Source: Hydrocarboniphaga sp. (GTDB lineage: Bacteria; Pseudomonadota; Gammaproteobacteria; Nevskiales; Nevskiaceae). From it: DNA of 64,000 nucleotides. Location of the stretch: contig NZ_JAQGNT010000095.1 of the NCBI RefSeq assembly GCF_028291725.1, positions 89,001 to 153,000 of the forward strand, in the 5' to 3' direction. Of the stretch, positions 17,801-26,089 are shown piece by piece (positions within the stretch are counted from its first letter, which is position 1; each line of letters begins with the position of its first letter). Position numbers and translations under genes: made by a program. The notes below the pieces were generated by a model, which saw only the letters and a program-made list of their open reading frames with translations, ran no database searches and was not told where the DNA came from.

Positions 17801-17889
17801 TTGTGCTGTCGGGCAGCGCAATCCAGGAGCCGCTGGATGAAACCACGTACGCGCCCTGGCTGGCGTCGCGGCGCTGCGAGCCGATCTGA
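14806..17889 (+). CDS. Membrane PAS-PAS-PAS-GGDEF protein with a degenerate EAL domain
   Basis: 1027 residues. Two membrane helices (about 15-33 and 163-183) enclose a periplasmic sensor; three PAS domains follow (about 220-345, 350-465, 470-590). The GGDEF motif (RFGGDEF, 675-680) is intact, with an allosteric RxxD I-site (RASD, 667-670) five residues upstream. Thus it should make cyclic di-GMP with product inhibition. The C-terminal 250 residues look like an EAL fold, but ExLxR, EAL and DDFGTG are replaced (LVAMFWWQHP, LHDRAGA), so phosphodiesterase activity is unlikely. It lies after the Tad operon, so it may control adherence. It overlaps the next gene by one base (TGATG). Confidence 0.88.
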   Translation: MARRALPSWAPLAAGMTTSVLLAVLGIWQIAASYQLAIAMKSDRAVDRIASVLDQAYATGDPGELQRATSGLITDGDLGLTYLAVTSPQGRVLAVDGRYESWHVSWLPPWCARAMRRLAYRWTGRFQQASLRAPGSGFGEIHFMITPSVGSAVHEAAVQRLWIGGMLALALAVFAGWSARLSLRRVLPPSTAWMQRLDPDYRPQHPLSANDIEERVIENVHLRAGSLFDEVARGVVIVDRDSGIRHLNTTAEKLTGWSLADVRGRLVYSVFHPVDERHSPLLTPVEICMRDNRASPATEMRLRGRDGTQYPVEVMAMPLRKPNGSIDGAIMLFHDISEREGRAEQLRRQARLSQGVIDHLVEGVLTTDPAGVIRFANARALRMFGYAREDLDGVTVTKLMPVPFLNSSSVQLTDYIASERSAGLPKVVGWRRDATTFPVELVVQTMTIDHSQGLLMIVRDITERLRSENLAQRLGRLLDAATEEVYIFDAASLFFVEVNRGARRNLGYHPSEMTKMTPLSISIDLDTETFLNYLARLRSGEAEHLSYRCKHRRADGSTYPVEVRLNFSREEEPPVFMAIAVDITERELAEQRLRFLAHHDVLTGLPNRATLQDRLSQAMLASRRSNRQVGVLFMDVDRFKGFNDTYGHEVGDAVLKQVASRLSALLRASDTVARFGGDEFVVVASGLRAEGDAIALAKKIQRAFDAPLELPEQHLQVSLSIGIAICPVDESDADNLLHHADLAMYEAKHAGLGQFRVHQVDLSPDRRRRIELERGIQAALALQQFQLQLSPAIDAGSGALRTLVAMFWWQHPEFGRVETAEAMASARRAGLQSELELWRLSGVGALLESGRDRLPLSSVVVPISAALLRHPDFAAQIAQLVQRHQLQPGRLIIAADAESLREARASAQEMLHRFYAAGLRLALHDRAGALIAAMSRGGLPPIDLILLDAQEHDGNIANMPHIETVKRALQLARDSELPVVATGVDSAETAAWLAQETGVVLSGSAIQEPLDETTYAPWLASRRCEPI

Positions 17890-18362
17890 TGAGATCCCGC
17901 AGAAAGCGTGTCGGACTGATCTCGGACACTCACGGCCTGCTCAGGCCCGAGGCGCTCGCTTTCCTGCGTGACTGCGACGCGATCATCCATGGCGGCGACA
18001 TCGGCGACGCCTCGATTCTCGAGGCCCTCGGTAAAATCGCGCCGGTAAGCGCCGTGCGCGGCAACAACGACGAGCGCGATGCCTGGGCCGCAGCGGTGCC
18101 GGAGACGCAGCGCCTGAGCATCGGCGGCGTGACGATCTATGTGCTGCATGCACTGGCACTGATCGATATCGACCCCGCCGCATCCGGCATCGCCGTCGTC
18201 GTGTCGGGGCACTCGCACAGGCCGCTCGTCGAAGAACGCGGCGGCGTGCTGTATGTGAATCCGGGCAGCGCGGGGCCGCGACGTTTCAAGCTGCCGGTGT
18301 CGGTCGGCGAATTGCTGATCGAGAACCGGATCGTATCCGCGCGAATCGTCGAGTTGTCGTAG
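17889..18362 (+). CDS. YfcE/MJ0936-type metallophosphodiesterase
   Basis: 157 residues. The motifs of the small calcineurin-like phosphodiesterases are present: SDTHG near residue 13, HGGDIGD, RGNND and SGHSHRP. Family members cleave phosphodiester bonds with Mn; the physiological substrate is often unknown. The ATG overlaps the preceding stop (TGATG), so it is likely translated with the GGDEF protein. Its TAG stop (18360-18362) comes from a family A repeat. Confidence 0.85.
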   Translation: MRSRRKRVGLISDTHGLLRPEALAFLRDCDAIIHGGDIGDASILEALGKIAPVSAVRGNNDERDAWAAAVPETQRLSIGGVTIYVLHALALIDIDPAASGIAVVVSGHSHRPLVEERGGVLYVNPGSAGPRRFKLPVSVGELLIENRIVSARIVELS

Positions 18363-18438
18363 GTTGGGGTGAGCGCAGCGAACCCCACGCATCAGCGCGG
18401 AGCAATGTTGGGGTTCACATTCGTTCACCCCAACCTAC
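18359..18438. repeat. Dispersed palindromic repeat, family A, copy 2, between convergent genes
   Basis: The left arm starts GTAGGTTGGGGTGAGCGCAG at 18359 and the right arm ends CACCCCAACCTAC at 18438. The inner part of the right arm is diverged. It separates the converging yfcE-like gene and rsmA: GTAG makes the TAG stop of the first (18360-18362), and CTAC makes, on the minus strand, the TAG stop of rsmA (18435-18437). Confidence 0.9.
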
Positions 18439-19214
18439 ACGCTCAACTGATTCGCCAGCGCGGCGAACTGCGCCGCCGACACACGCTCGGCGCGCCACTG
18501 CGGATCGATGCCGGCCGCTCGGATCTGGTCCGCACTCAGCAGCTGGCGCAGGCTGTTGGTCAGGGTCTTGCGCCGCATCAGGAACGCCGCGCCGACCACG
18601 CGATCGAAGGTTTTCCAGTCGTCGATGACGAAATCCGGCTTGCGCGGACGCAGGCGCACCACCGCCGATTCCACTTTCGGCGGCGGCCTGAAGGCGCCGG
18701 CACCGACGTCGAACAGGTGCACGACTTCGGCGCGCGCCGCCAGCGCCACCGACAGCCGGCCGTAGGCGTCGTCGTCGGCGCCCGCACACATGCGATCGAC
18801 GACCTCTTTCTGCAGCATGAAATGCATGTCCTGCACGCGGTCGGCAAAGCCGAGCAGGTGGAACAGCAGCGGCGTGGAGATGTTGTAGGGCAGGTTGCCG
18901 ACCAGGCGCAGCGGCTGGTCCGGCGGTGCCAGTGCGGCGTAGTCCACTTTCAGCGCGTCGGCCATCACGATGTTCAGGCCCGGCGCATTGCCGCAGGCTT
19001 CGCGCAAATGCGGGATGACGTCGCGGTCGAGCTCGACCACGGTGAGCTGCGGCACGCGCTTCAGCAGCGGCGCGGTCAGCGCGCCGGGCCCCGGGCCGAT
19101 CTCGATGATCGCCTCGCCGGGCTGCGGATTGACCGTGCGCAGAATCCGGTCGATTACGTACGGGTCGTGCAGAAAATGCTGGCCGAAATGTTTTTTGGCG
19201 CGCGGCTCGCTCAT
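18435..19214 (-). CDS. rsmA: 16S rRNA dimethyladenosine transferase RsmA/KsgA
   Basis: 259 residues. It carries the family start [18 protein letters not shown], the SAM-binding motif [10 protein letters not shown], and the NLPYNIST catalytic motif. It dimethylates the two adenines in the terminal helix of 16S rRNA during small-subunit maturation. The ATG at 19214 overlaps the pdxA stop by four bases, which fixes the start. Order lptD-surA-pdxA-rsmA is the standard one. The TAG stop is supplied by a palindromic repeat. Confidence 0.95.
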   Translation of the reverse strand: MSEPRAKKHFGQHFLHDPYVIDRILRTVNPQPGEAIIEIGPGPGALTAPLLKRVPQLTVVELDRDVIPHLREACGNAPGLNIVMADALKVDYAALAPPDQPLRLVGNLPYNISTPLLFHLLGFADRVQDMHFMLQKEVVDRMCAGADDDAYGRLSVALAARAEVVHLFDVGAGAFRPPPKVESAVVRLRPRKPDFVIDDWKTFDRVVGAAFLMRRKTLTNSLRQLLSADQIRAAGIDPQWRAERVSAAQFAALANQLSV

Positions 19215-20194
19215 GCCCGCGTGGCCAGCACTATCGCCAGCTGCAGCGCCGCTTCCAGCGATCCGGCGTCGGCGCCGCCATTGCCGGCGAGGTCCAGCGC
19301 GGTGCCATGATCGACCGAAGTGCGGATGATGCTCAGCCCCAGCGTGACGTTGACCGCGTTGCCGAAGCCGGCGTATTTCAGCGCGGTCAGGCCCTGGTCG
19401 TGGTACATCGCGAGCACCGCGTCGCCGCGCTTCAGCACCTGCGGCGTGAACACCGTGTCGGCCGGCAGCGGACCTTCGATCAGCAGGCCTTCGCGGCGCA
19501 GCGCCTCGAGCGTCGGCGCGATGATCTCGATTTCCTCGCGGCCCAGATGGCCGCTCTCGCCGGCGTGCGGGTTGAGCCCGCAGACCAGGATTCGCGGAGA
19601 CTCGATACCGAAGCGCGTGCGCAGATCGGCGTCGAGCACGCGCAGCACCTGGCTCAGGCGATCCGGGGTGATCGCATCCGGTACCGCGCGCAGCGGCAGG
19701 TGCGTGGTCGCCAGCGCGACGCGCAGCGTGCCGGCGGTCAGCATCATCACCGGCATCGGTGCGCCGCAGCGCTCGGCAAAGAATTCGGTATGCCCGCTGA
19801 AAGGCACGCCGGCGTCGTTGATCACGCTCTTCTGGACCGGTGCGGTGACCAGCGCGTCGGCATGGCCCTTGATGCATTCGTCGGCCGCCAGCGCCAGCGT
19901 CTGCACCACGTAGGGCGCGTTGATGATGTCGAGCTGTCCGGGTGTTTCGATATGGGCCAGGCGCACCGGCAGGATGCCGATCTCGCCGGCCGGGAACGCC
20001 TCGGCGGGCGCGGCCATGTCGACCAGGTGCAGTCGCAGCGGCAGGCCGAGCAGGTCGGCGCGGCGCAGCAGCAGCTCAGGATCGGCGACCGCGACGAGTT
20101 GCGCCGCGCGGCCCCGTTGCGCGATCTGGACGACCAGGTCCGGCCCGATGCCGGCCGGTTCGCCCGGCGTCAGCAGGATGCGCGGCGCGGGCAC
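19211..20194 (-). CDS. pdxA: 4-hydroxythreonine-4-phosphate dehydrogenase PdxA
   Basis: 327 residues, normal length. It has the N-terminal [12 protein letters not shown] motif and the metal-binding His in SGHTEFF, NPHAGE, MYHDQGL and VDHGTA. It catalyses the NAD-dependent step in pyridoxal phosphate synthesis. Located between surA and rsmA on the minus strand, overlapping rsmA by four bases and starting four bases after the surA stop. Confidence 0.95.
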   Translation of the reverse strand: MPAPRILLTPGEPAGIGPDLVVQIAQRGRAAQLVAVADPELLLRRADLLGLPLRLHLVDMAAPAEAFPAGEIGILPVRLAHIETPGQLDIINAPYVVQTLALAADECIKGHADALVTAPVQKSVINDAGVPFSGHTEFFAERCGAPMPVMMLTAGTLRVALATTHLPLRAVPDAITPDRLSQVLRVLDADLRTRFGIESPRILVCGLNPHAGESGHLGREEIEIIAPTLEALRREGLLIEGPLPADTVFTPQVLKRGDAVLAMYHDQGLTALKYAGFGNAVNVTLGLSIIRTSVDHGTALDLAGNGGADAGSLEAALQLAIVLATRA

Positions 20195-20198
20195 CGCT

Positions 20199-21551
20199 TC
20201 AGGGCGTCGCGGCCGCCGGGGCCGCGGCGGCAGGCGCGGCGACCGGCGCCGAATCCGCTGGCGCGTCGGTCTTGGCCAGCCGGTACTCGATGTAGGCCTC
20301 GTCGCGCAGGCGACGCAGCCAGGTTTCGTACTCTTCGGCCGAGCGGCGCTGCTGAATCGCCTGGCGCGCGCGGGCGCGGCGGCTTTCCTCGGTGGTATCG
20401 CGCACGCGGCGCTCGATCACCTTGGCGACATGCCAGCCGAACTGGGTATGGAACGGCGTGCTGGTCTCGCCCGGCTGCAGCTGGTCGATACGGATCTGGA
20501 ATTCCGGCGCGAACACGCCGGGCGGCTGCCAGCCGAGGTCGCCGCCGTTGTTCTTGGAGCCCGGATCGTCGGAGAACTCCTTGGCCAGCTTGGCGAAGTC
20601 GCCGCCCTTCTGCAGCCGGTCGTAGATGTCCTGCGCCTGCACGCGGCTCTGGTCTTCGCTGCGCAGCGCGTTGTTCATCAGCAGGATGTGCAGTGCATGG
20701 GTTTCGTTGACGGTCAGGCGCTCTTCGCCGCCGCGGGTGCCTTCGAGCTTGATGATGTGGAAGCCCGATCCGGCCTCGAGCACGTCGCTGGTCTCGCCCG
20801 GCTTGAGCTTGGCCGCGGTGGTGGCGAACAGCGAGGGCAGATCGCCGGCCTTGCGCCAGTCCAGGTCGCCGCCGGTCAGGGCCTGCTGGCCGTCGGATGA
20901 GGTGATCGCGATCTGGGCAAAGTCTTCGCCGCCGCGGATGCGCTTGAGCAGGCCCTGGGCCTTGGCGCGACGCTTGTCGCGCTCGTCGCTGGAGGCGCCG
21001 TCGGGGATGCTGACGAGGATGTGGCTCAAATGGTATTCGATGTTGTCGCTGGCGCTCTGGTTGGCCAGGTACAGGTCGACGTCCTGGTCGGTGACCTGGA
21101 TGCGCGATTCGACTTCTTTCTGGCGTAGCCGGTTGATCACCACCTCGTCGCGGATCTGCTCGCGCACGTTGAGGAAGTCCAGGCCGTCTTCCTTGACCGA
21201 GTCGGCGAGCTGCGACAGCGTCATCTTGTTCTGGCGCGCGATGTTGTTCAGCACGTCGTTGAGTTCGCGATCGTCGACGCGGATGCCGGCCTGCTGGGCG
21301 CGCTGGGTCTGCAGGCGCGTGACGATCACCTTCTCCAGCACCTGCGGCCTCAGCACGTCATCGGCCGGCACCGCGACGCCGCGGCTTTTGATCTGCGTCT
21401 GGGTGTCGCGCATCGCCTGGTCCAGCTCGCTTTGCAAGACGACGCTGTCGTTGACGACGGCGACGATGCGGTCGAGGGTTTCGGCGTGCGCCGGGCCGGT
21501 GAGCAGCCACAGGGCGGCAAGGGGAGCGACAAGCTTCTTCGGAAAGGCCAT
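20199..21551 (-). CDS. surA: Periplasmic chaperone/peptidyl-prolyl isomerase SurA
   Basis: 450 residues from the ATG at 21551, which opens a good signal peptide ([20 protein letters not shown]). The SurA N-terminal domain ([19 protein letters not shown]) is followed by two parvulin domains, each with the SHILV or LHILLM strand and an FAQIA/FAKLA..SDD segment. It helps fold outer-membrane proteins, LptD among them, which is encoded just upstream on the same strand. The C-terminus has an Ala/Pro tail of about 20 residues that most SurA proteins lack. Confidence 0.94.
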   Translation of the reverse strand: MAFPKKLVAPLAALWLLTGPAHAETLDRIVAVVNDSVVLQSELDQAMRDTQTQIKSRGVAVPADDVLRPQVLEKVIVTRLQTQRAQQAGIRVDDRELNDVLNNIARQNKMTLSQLADSVKEDGLDFLNVREQIRDEVVINRLRQKEVESRIQVTDQDVDLYLANQSASDNIEYHLSHILVSIPDGASSDERDKRRAKAQGLLKRIRGGEDFAQIAITSSDGQQALTGGDLDWRKAGDLPSLFATTAAKLKPGETSDVLEAGSGFHIIKLEGTRGGEERLTVNETHALHILLMNNALRSEDQSRVQAQDIYDRLQKGGDFAKLAKEFSDDPGSKNNGGDLGWQPPGVFAPEFQIRIDQLQPGETSTPFHTQFGWHVAKVIERRVRDTTEESRRARARQAIQQRRSAEEYETWLRRLRDEAYIEYRLAKTDAPADSAPVAAPAAAAPAAATP

Positions 21552-21742
21552 CGTAGGGAGCGGGAAGGTAGTGAAGGGGGAGCCGCAACACAAGCCGCGC
21601 ACTGTACGTTCACTCTATGGGAACGCTGAAGGCGGACTTTACTGATCGGCAAGGTTAGCACGCTCGGGCAGCGCGGCTCGTGGCTGAGGCGGGACGACCG
21701 CTATCGGACCCCGGTTTGGACAGAAGATTCAACAAGCGCAGA

Positions 21743-24073
21743 TCAGGGATGTCGCCCGCCGCCGCTGCTGCCGTTGCTGAGGCTGCTGCCCGAGCCCAGC
21801 GCGCCCGGCGAAGACTCGTCGTCGCCGTTGTCCGAGGGCAGCAGCGACGCGAAGCCGGTGCCGATCCGGCTCAGCCCCTTGAGTTCGAGCTGAAAGTAGA
21901 CGCCGCTGTTCAACTCGCCGTCGCTGCTGGCGATATAGCGCCGGTAGGCCGCGCTGATCGCCCAGCAGCAGGTTTCGTAGGAGGCGCCCATGAAGGTTTC
22001 CAGGGTCTTGGAGTCGCGCAGCGAGTAGCGGTTGCGCGCGCCGATGCGCCAGGTATCGCTGACCGGCAGATCGAAGGACACGTCGGTCTGTTCGAGCAGG
22101 CCGCGGTGGTCGCGGTAGGCGATGTCGAAGCGGCTGCCGGTCGGCGAGTTGCGGTAGCGCAACGCGACGTTGCGGCGTTCCAGCTCGGTCTTGTCCGGCG
22201 ACCACTGGCCGGTGGCGGCGGCCGACCAGTTCTTCAGGAAGTTGTAGCTGACTTCGCCGATGAAGTCGGTGGCGCCAGAGTCCGGCGCGTCCTGGCCCGG
22301 CAGGGCGACGCGCGAGGCCTCGAAGCGGTACAGCTGGCCGAAGCTGGCGCTCCAGCGGGTGTCCCCGGAATCCGGGTCGATCATCCGCGTGGTCACCGCG
22401 GCGGTCAGGTTCTCGGCGTCGGAGATGCGGTCCTCGCCGAAGAAGCGGTTGCGCGCGAACAGCTGGGTGAAGTCGAAATCCGGCTCGCCGGTGTCGAACA
22501 GCGGCAGCCGGTCCTGGTTCTGGTAGGGCACGTACAGCGCGAACAGCCGTGGCTCCAGCGTCTGGATCGCGCCGCTGCCGGTGATGCGGTCGAAGCGCAG
22601 GCCGGTCTCGGCCGACACGATCGGCAGCGAGCGGCTCGGTGTGCTCGGCTGGTTCTCAATCAGGGATGCGCCGGTATCGCTGAGCTTGTAGCCGGTGTAA
22701 TGCCAGTCGAATTGCGAGGTGAGGTACCAGGCATTGAGGTCGCGCTGGTAGCGCAGATAGGGCTGCAGATCGAAACGCTGGCCCTGGATCGATTCGACAC
22801 GCTGGCCATCGACGATTTGCTCGTCGCGTACGAAATTCACGTACTCGGCGTTGAGGCCGGCGCGGGTATCCAGGAAGGCATTGCGGGTCAGCGCGTCGAA
22901 GTGGATCTGCGGCAGGCGCTTGTACGGATCGTCGACGGCGGCCAGGCCGGTGTCGATGGTCTGGAAGGTCTGCACCAGGGTCGTCAGCCGGAACGAAGCC
23001 GGCGACTGGTAGGTGAGCCGCGCGCTGCGTTCCAGGTAGGTGATCGACGAACTGGCGAAGGTGCCGCCGAGGTCTTCGAAATACTGCGAGTCGCTGGCCT
23101 TGGCGTAGGTCGCCTCCAGCCCCAGGTCGGGCGTGAACAGATTGGCGTGGTCGAAGCGCGCCAGGCTGCGGCTGGCGCCGTAGGTTTTGTCGTCGTCCAG
23201 ATAATCGTAGGACGCGCTGCCTTCGCCGTTTTCGAGCAGATAGCGCCCGCTGGTACCGATCTGCAGGCCGCGCTTGGTCATCAGGCGCGGCGTGATCGTC
23301 GCGTCGTAGTTGTCGGCCAGGTTCAGATACACCGGCCAGCGCGCGTCGAAGCCGGTCTTGCTGGTGTCGCCGACGGTCGGGAACAGCAGGCCGGTGCGGC
23401 GCTGATCGTTGATCGGGAACTGGAACCAGGGCATGTACAGCACCGGCACGCCGCCGAAGCGCAGCCGGGCGTTGCGCGCCGTACCCAGGCCCTCGTCCTG
23501 GTCGAGCTTGATGTCGCTGGCCTCCAGGTACCAGGCGTTGGAGCCGGGCGCGCAGGTCGTGTACACGGTGTGCTTGAGCTGTGCCTGGCCGCTGGTGGCG
23601 ACGTTGATCTGGTCCGAGGTGCCGCGCGCGCCGCGCACCGGAAGCACGAAGTCGGCCTTGTTGAATACGCCCGAGCTGTCGTTGAGGTTGAAGCTCGAGG
23701 TCTGGCTCTTGATGATCAGGTTCGGATTGCTGAACACCGACTCGGTGTCGACCGTGATCAGGCGCTGGCTGTCGTCATAGTCCAGGTTCTCGCCGACGAA
23801 CTCCTTGTCGCCCTGGCGCACCTTGACGCTGCCCATCAGCTGCGACAGACCGTCCCGGGTCATCGTCGCGGAATCGGCGTCAACGAACACTTTTTCGTCG
23901 AGCTGCAGCGTTTGCGATTCCTTGTCGTCGGGCTTGGGCGGCGACACCGCCGGCGCCGCCGTGAACGTCGGCTGCGAGCACGCGCCGCCCTCGACCGCCG
24001 CCGCGGCGAGGCCGGAGTAAAGCAGCGCCGGCAGCGTGCAGGCGGCCAGCAGGGCAGAGTGGCTTAGTGTCAT
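21743..24073 (-). CDS. lptD: LPS assembly outer-membrane protein LptD
   Basis: 776 residues with a signal peptide. An N-terminal OstA/jellyroll domain (TLQLDEKVFVDADSATMTRD, LMGSVKVRQGDKEFVGENLD) precedes a large beta-barrel (about 190-750). Cys in GACSQP, TTCAPGS and ETCCWA fit the disulfide scheme that links the two parts. It inserts LPS into the outer leaflet together with LptE. It starts the lptD-surA-pdxA-rsmA set and diverges from amgK. The start codon directly abuts a hairpin. The C-terminus ends in a short Gly/Ser-rich tail. Confidence 0.94.
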   Translation of the reverse strand: MTLSHSALLAACTLPALLYSGLAAAAVEGGACSQPTFTAAPAVSPPKPDDKESQTLQLDEKVFVDADSATMTRDGLSQLMGSVKVRQGDKEFVGENLDYDDSQRLITVDTESVFSNPNLIIKSQTSSFNLNDSSGVFNKADFVLPVRGARGTSDQINVATSGQAQLKHTVYTTCAPGSNAWYLEASDIKLDQDEGLGTARNARLRFGGVPVLYMPWFQFPINDQRRTGLLFPTVGDTSKTGFDARWPVYLNLADNYDATITPRLMTKRGLQIGTSGRYLLENGEGSASYDYLDDDKTYGASRSLARFDHANLFTPDLGLEATYAKASDSQYFEDLGGTFASSSITYLERSARLTYQSPASFRLTTLVQTFQTIDTGLAAVDDPYKRLPQIHFDALTRNAFLDTRAGLNAEYVNFVRDEQIVDGQRVESIQGQRFDLQPYLRYQRDLNAWYLTSQFDWHYTGYKLSDTGASLIENQPSTPSRSLPIVSAETGLRFDRITGSGAIQTLEPRLFALYVPYQNQDRLPLFDTGEPDFDFTQLFARNRFFGEDRISDAENLTAAVTTRMIDPDSGDTRWSASFGQLYRFEASRVALPGQDAPDSGATDFIGEVSYNFLKNWSAAATGQWSPDKTELERRNVALRYRNSPTGSRFDIAYRDHRGLLEQTDVSFDLPVSDTWRIGARNRYSLRDSKTLETFMGASYETCCWAISAAYRRYIASSDGELNSGVYFQLELKGLSRIGTGFASLLPSDNGDDESSPGALGSGSSLSNGSSGGGRHP

Positions 24074-24111
24074 GCGGGCGCCAAGTATCGGTTTTTGATA
24101 CGGTCGCCCGC
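24074..24111 (-). promoter_or_regulatory. Two-part hairpin abutting the lptD start codon
   Basis: On the minus strand GCGGGCG and CGCCCGC (24105-24111 and 24074-24080) enclose an inner GTATC/GATAC pair (24097-24101 and 24085-24089). The structure ends one base before the lptD ATG and would cover any ribosome-binding site. It may lower or condition LptD translation (inference). It also lies in the shared promoter region with amgK. Confidence 0.45.
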
Positions 24112-24161
24112 AATCTTTTATCTGTCTTTCTCAGTCATACGGCCCAGCCCCGACCCGACGC

Positions 24162-25175
24162 ATGAGCGCAGACCCGCAAGCGACACCCGGCAACCCCGAC
24201 GATCCGCGCCGCGACCAGGCGCGCGACTTTGCGCTGCAGGCGCTGGTCCTGAGCGATGCCGCTTTCGAGCCGGCCTCGACCGACGCCAGTTTCCGCCGCT
24301 ATTTCCGGCTCAGCGCCGGCGAGCGGTCCTGGATCGTCATGGACGCGCCGCCTGCGCAGGAGGACTGCGCGCCGTTCATCCGCATCGCCGGGATGATGGA
24401 GCAGGCCGGCCTGCATGTGCCGAAAGTGCTGGCGCAGGATCTGCAGCGCGGCTATCTGCTGCTGAGCGACCTCGGCCGCCAGACCTGGCTGAACGTGATC
24501 AGCGAAGCGAACGCCGACGCGCTGTTCGCGAGCGCCATCGACGCGCTGCTGCGCTGGCAGCTCGCCTCGAAGCCGGGCGTGCTGCCGGCCTTTGATGAGC
24601 CGCTGCTGCGCCGCGAGCTGGCGCTGTTCCCGGACTGGTATGTCGCCAGGCACCTGCGCAGCGTGTTCACGACTGAACAGTCGGCGATCTGGAACCACGT
24701 CCAGGGACTGCTGGTCAAGTCCGCGCTGGCGCAGCCGCAGGTCTATGTGCATCGCGACTACATGCCGCGCAACCTGATGCTGAGCACGCCGAATCCGGGC
24801 GTGCTGGATTTTCAGGACGCGGTCTACGGCCCGATCAGCTACGACGCCGTATCGCTGCTCAAGGACGCGTTCCTGTCCTGGCCGCAGCAGCGCGTCGAGA
24901 CCTGGGCGCGGCAATACTGGCAGCGCGCGCGTGACGCCGGGCTGCCGGTACGCGAGGACTTCGACGCCTTTTTCCAGGACTTCGAATGGATGGGTGTGCA
25001 GCGCCACCTGAAAGTGCTGGGCATCTTCGCGCGCATCCACTACCGCGACGGCAAGCCCAAGTATCTGGCCGACACGCCGCGTTTTGTCCGCTACCTGCGC
25101 CAGACCGCTACGCGCTACGCGGGGTTGGCGCCGCTGCTGCGTCTGTTCGATGAACTCGGCTTGATCGAGGGCTGA
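24162..25175 (+). CDS. amgK: N-acetylmuramate/N-acetylglucosamine sugar kinase AmgK
   Basis: 337 residues. It is an aminoglycoside-phosphotransferase-fold kinase with the catalytic loop HRDYMPRNLM and the metal-binding LDFQDA. STDASFRRYFRL at the start is typical of AmgK. Divergence from lptD and the following murU match the arrangement known from Pseudomonas, where AmgK phosphorylates recycled MurNAc at position 1. It feeds MurU to bypass early peptidoglycan synthesis and gives intrinsic fosfomycin tolerance. Confidence 0.87.
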   Translation: MSADPQATPGNPDDPRRDQARDFALQALVLSDAAFEPASTDASFRRYFRLSAGERSWIVMDAPPAQEDCAPFIRIAGMMEQAGLHVPKVLAQDLQRGYLLLSDLGRQTWLNVISEANADALFASAIDALLRWQLASKPGVLPAFDEPLLRRELALFPDWYVARHLRSVFTTEQSAIWNHVQGLLVKSALAQPQVYVHRDYMPRNLMLSTPNPGVLDFQDAVYGPISYDAVSLLKDAFLSWPQQRVETWARQYWQRARDAGLPVREDFDAFFQDFEWMGVQRHLKVLGIFARIHYRDGKPKYLADTPRFVRYLRQTATRYAGLAPLLRLFDELGLIEG

Positions 25176-25179
25176 TGCG

Positions 25180-25247
25180 GTGACGGTCGCGATGATTCTG
25201 GCCGGCGATCGGGCGCGCCCGTGACGACAGCAATGATCTTGGCCGCC
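25180..25247 (+). repeat. Imperfect tandem duplication of the murU 5' end
   Basis: 25180-25206 and 25221-25247 match at 20 of 27 positions (both begin GTGACG and contain ATGAT..TGGCC). The first copy reads VTVAMILAGDRARP and then stops at TGA (25222-25224). The second copy is the true start, reading VTTAMILAAGRGER. The stop of the first overlaps the GTG of the second (GTGA). The first copy is therefore a 14-codon relic or leader reading frame offset by 41 bases. Confidence 0.7.
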
Positions 25248-25925
25248 GGGCGCGGCGAGCGCATGCGGCCCCTGACGGACGAGCGTCCGAAGCCGCTGGT
25301 CACGCTGGCCGGCCGCGCGTTGATCGAGTATCCGCTGACGCAACTGATCGCCGCCGGCGTCAGCGACTTCGTGGTGAATCTCGGCTACCGCGGCGAGCAG
25401 ATCCGCGAGCACCTCGGCGACGGCTCGCGCTGGAGGGTGCGCATCCGCTACTCGGTGGAAGGCGATCCGCCGCTGGAAACCGGCGGCGGCCTGCTGCAGG
25501 CACTGCCGCTGCTGGGGCCGGGGCCGTTTCTGCTGGTGAATGCCGACGTGTATGCGCGTGTCGACTGGAGCCGCTTGCTGGCGCGGGCTGCGGCGCTGCC
25601 CGCGAACACGCTGGCGCATCTGCTGCTGGTGCCGAACCCGCCGCATAAGGCTCAGGGCGATTTCGCACTGATCGCGGATCGCGTGGTCGAGCCGATCCCG
25701 GCTGGCGCGCCGATCTATACGTTCTCCGGGATTTCGATCCTGAGGCCGGCGCTGTTTGCGGGCTGCCAGCCCGGACGGTTCCCGCTGGCGCCGCTGCTGC
25801 GTGCCGCGGCGCTGCGCGATCAGCTCGACGGCGAAGTCTTCGGCGGCCTGTGGTCCGACGTCGGTACGCCGCTGCGGCTGGCGGAGCTGGAAGCGCTGCT
25901 CGGTACTCCGGCTACGCAGATGTAG
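25221..25925 (+). CDS. murU: N-acetylmuramate alpha-1-phosphate uridylyltransferase MurU
   Basis: 234 residues from a GTG at 25221. It is a nucleotidyltransferase with the signature AAGRGERMRPLTDERPKPL and the metal-binding NADV. It makes UDP-MurNAc from MurNAc-1-phosphate, downstream of AmgK. The start sits in a duplicated segment; the 14-codon reading frame before it ends on the same GTGA. The TAG stop (25923-25925) comes from a family B repeat, leaving an ATQM end. Confidence 0.88.
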   Translation: MTTAMILAAGRGERMRPLTDERPKPLVTLAGRALIEYPLTQLIAAGVSDFVVNLGYRGEQIREHLGDGSRWRVRIRYSVEGDPPLETGGGLLQALPLLGPGPFLLVNADVYARVDWSRLLARAAALPANTLAHLLLVPNPPHKAQGDFALIADRVVEPIPAGAPIYTFSGISILRPALFAGCQPGRFPLAPLLRAAALRDQLDGEVFGGLWSDVGTPLRLAELEALLGTPATQM

Positions 25926-26000
25926 GTCGGCAATCCCTTGCCGACATGAGGCCTTGATTGCGCATCGCAGGGCCACGTCGGCAAAGGATTGCCGACCTAC
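25922..26000. repeat. Dispersed palindromic repeat, family B, copy 2
   Basis: Outer arms GTAGGTCGGCAATCCCTTGC and the complementary GCAAAGGATTGCCGACCTAC differ at one arm position; the inner GCCGAC..GTCGGC also pairs. It follows murU and supplies its TAG stop. The DUF2946-like gene on the same strand begins 90 bases beyond. Confidence 0.92.
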
Positions 26001-26089
26001 ACGCAGTCACTGCATAAGCTTAGCTGGCGAAAGCGCTTGTGCCTCCAGGCCCCACTGCCGACAATGGCCTGACATCCGACGCTCCGCTC

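Noticed and set aside
21680..24067. 795-codon open frame on the plus strand over lptD
   Set aside because: It mirrors the lptD gene on the other strand and has no family motif; lptD is certain from motifs and neighbours.
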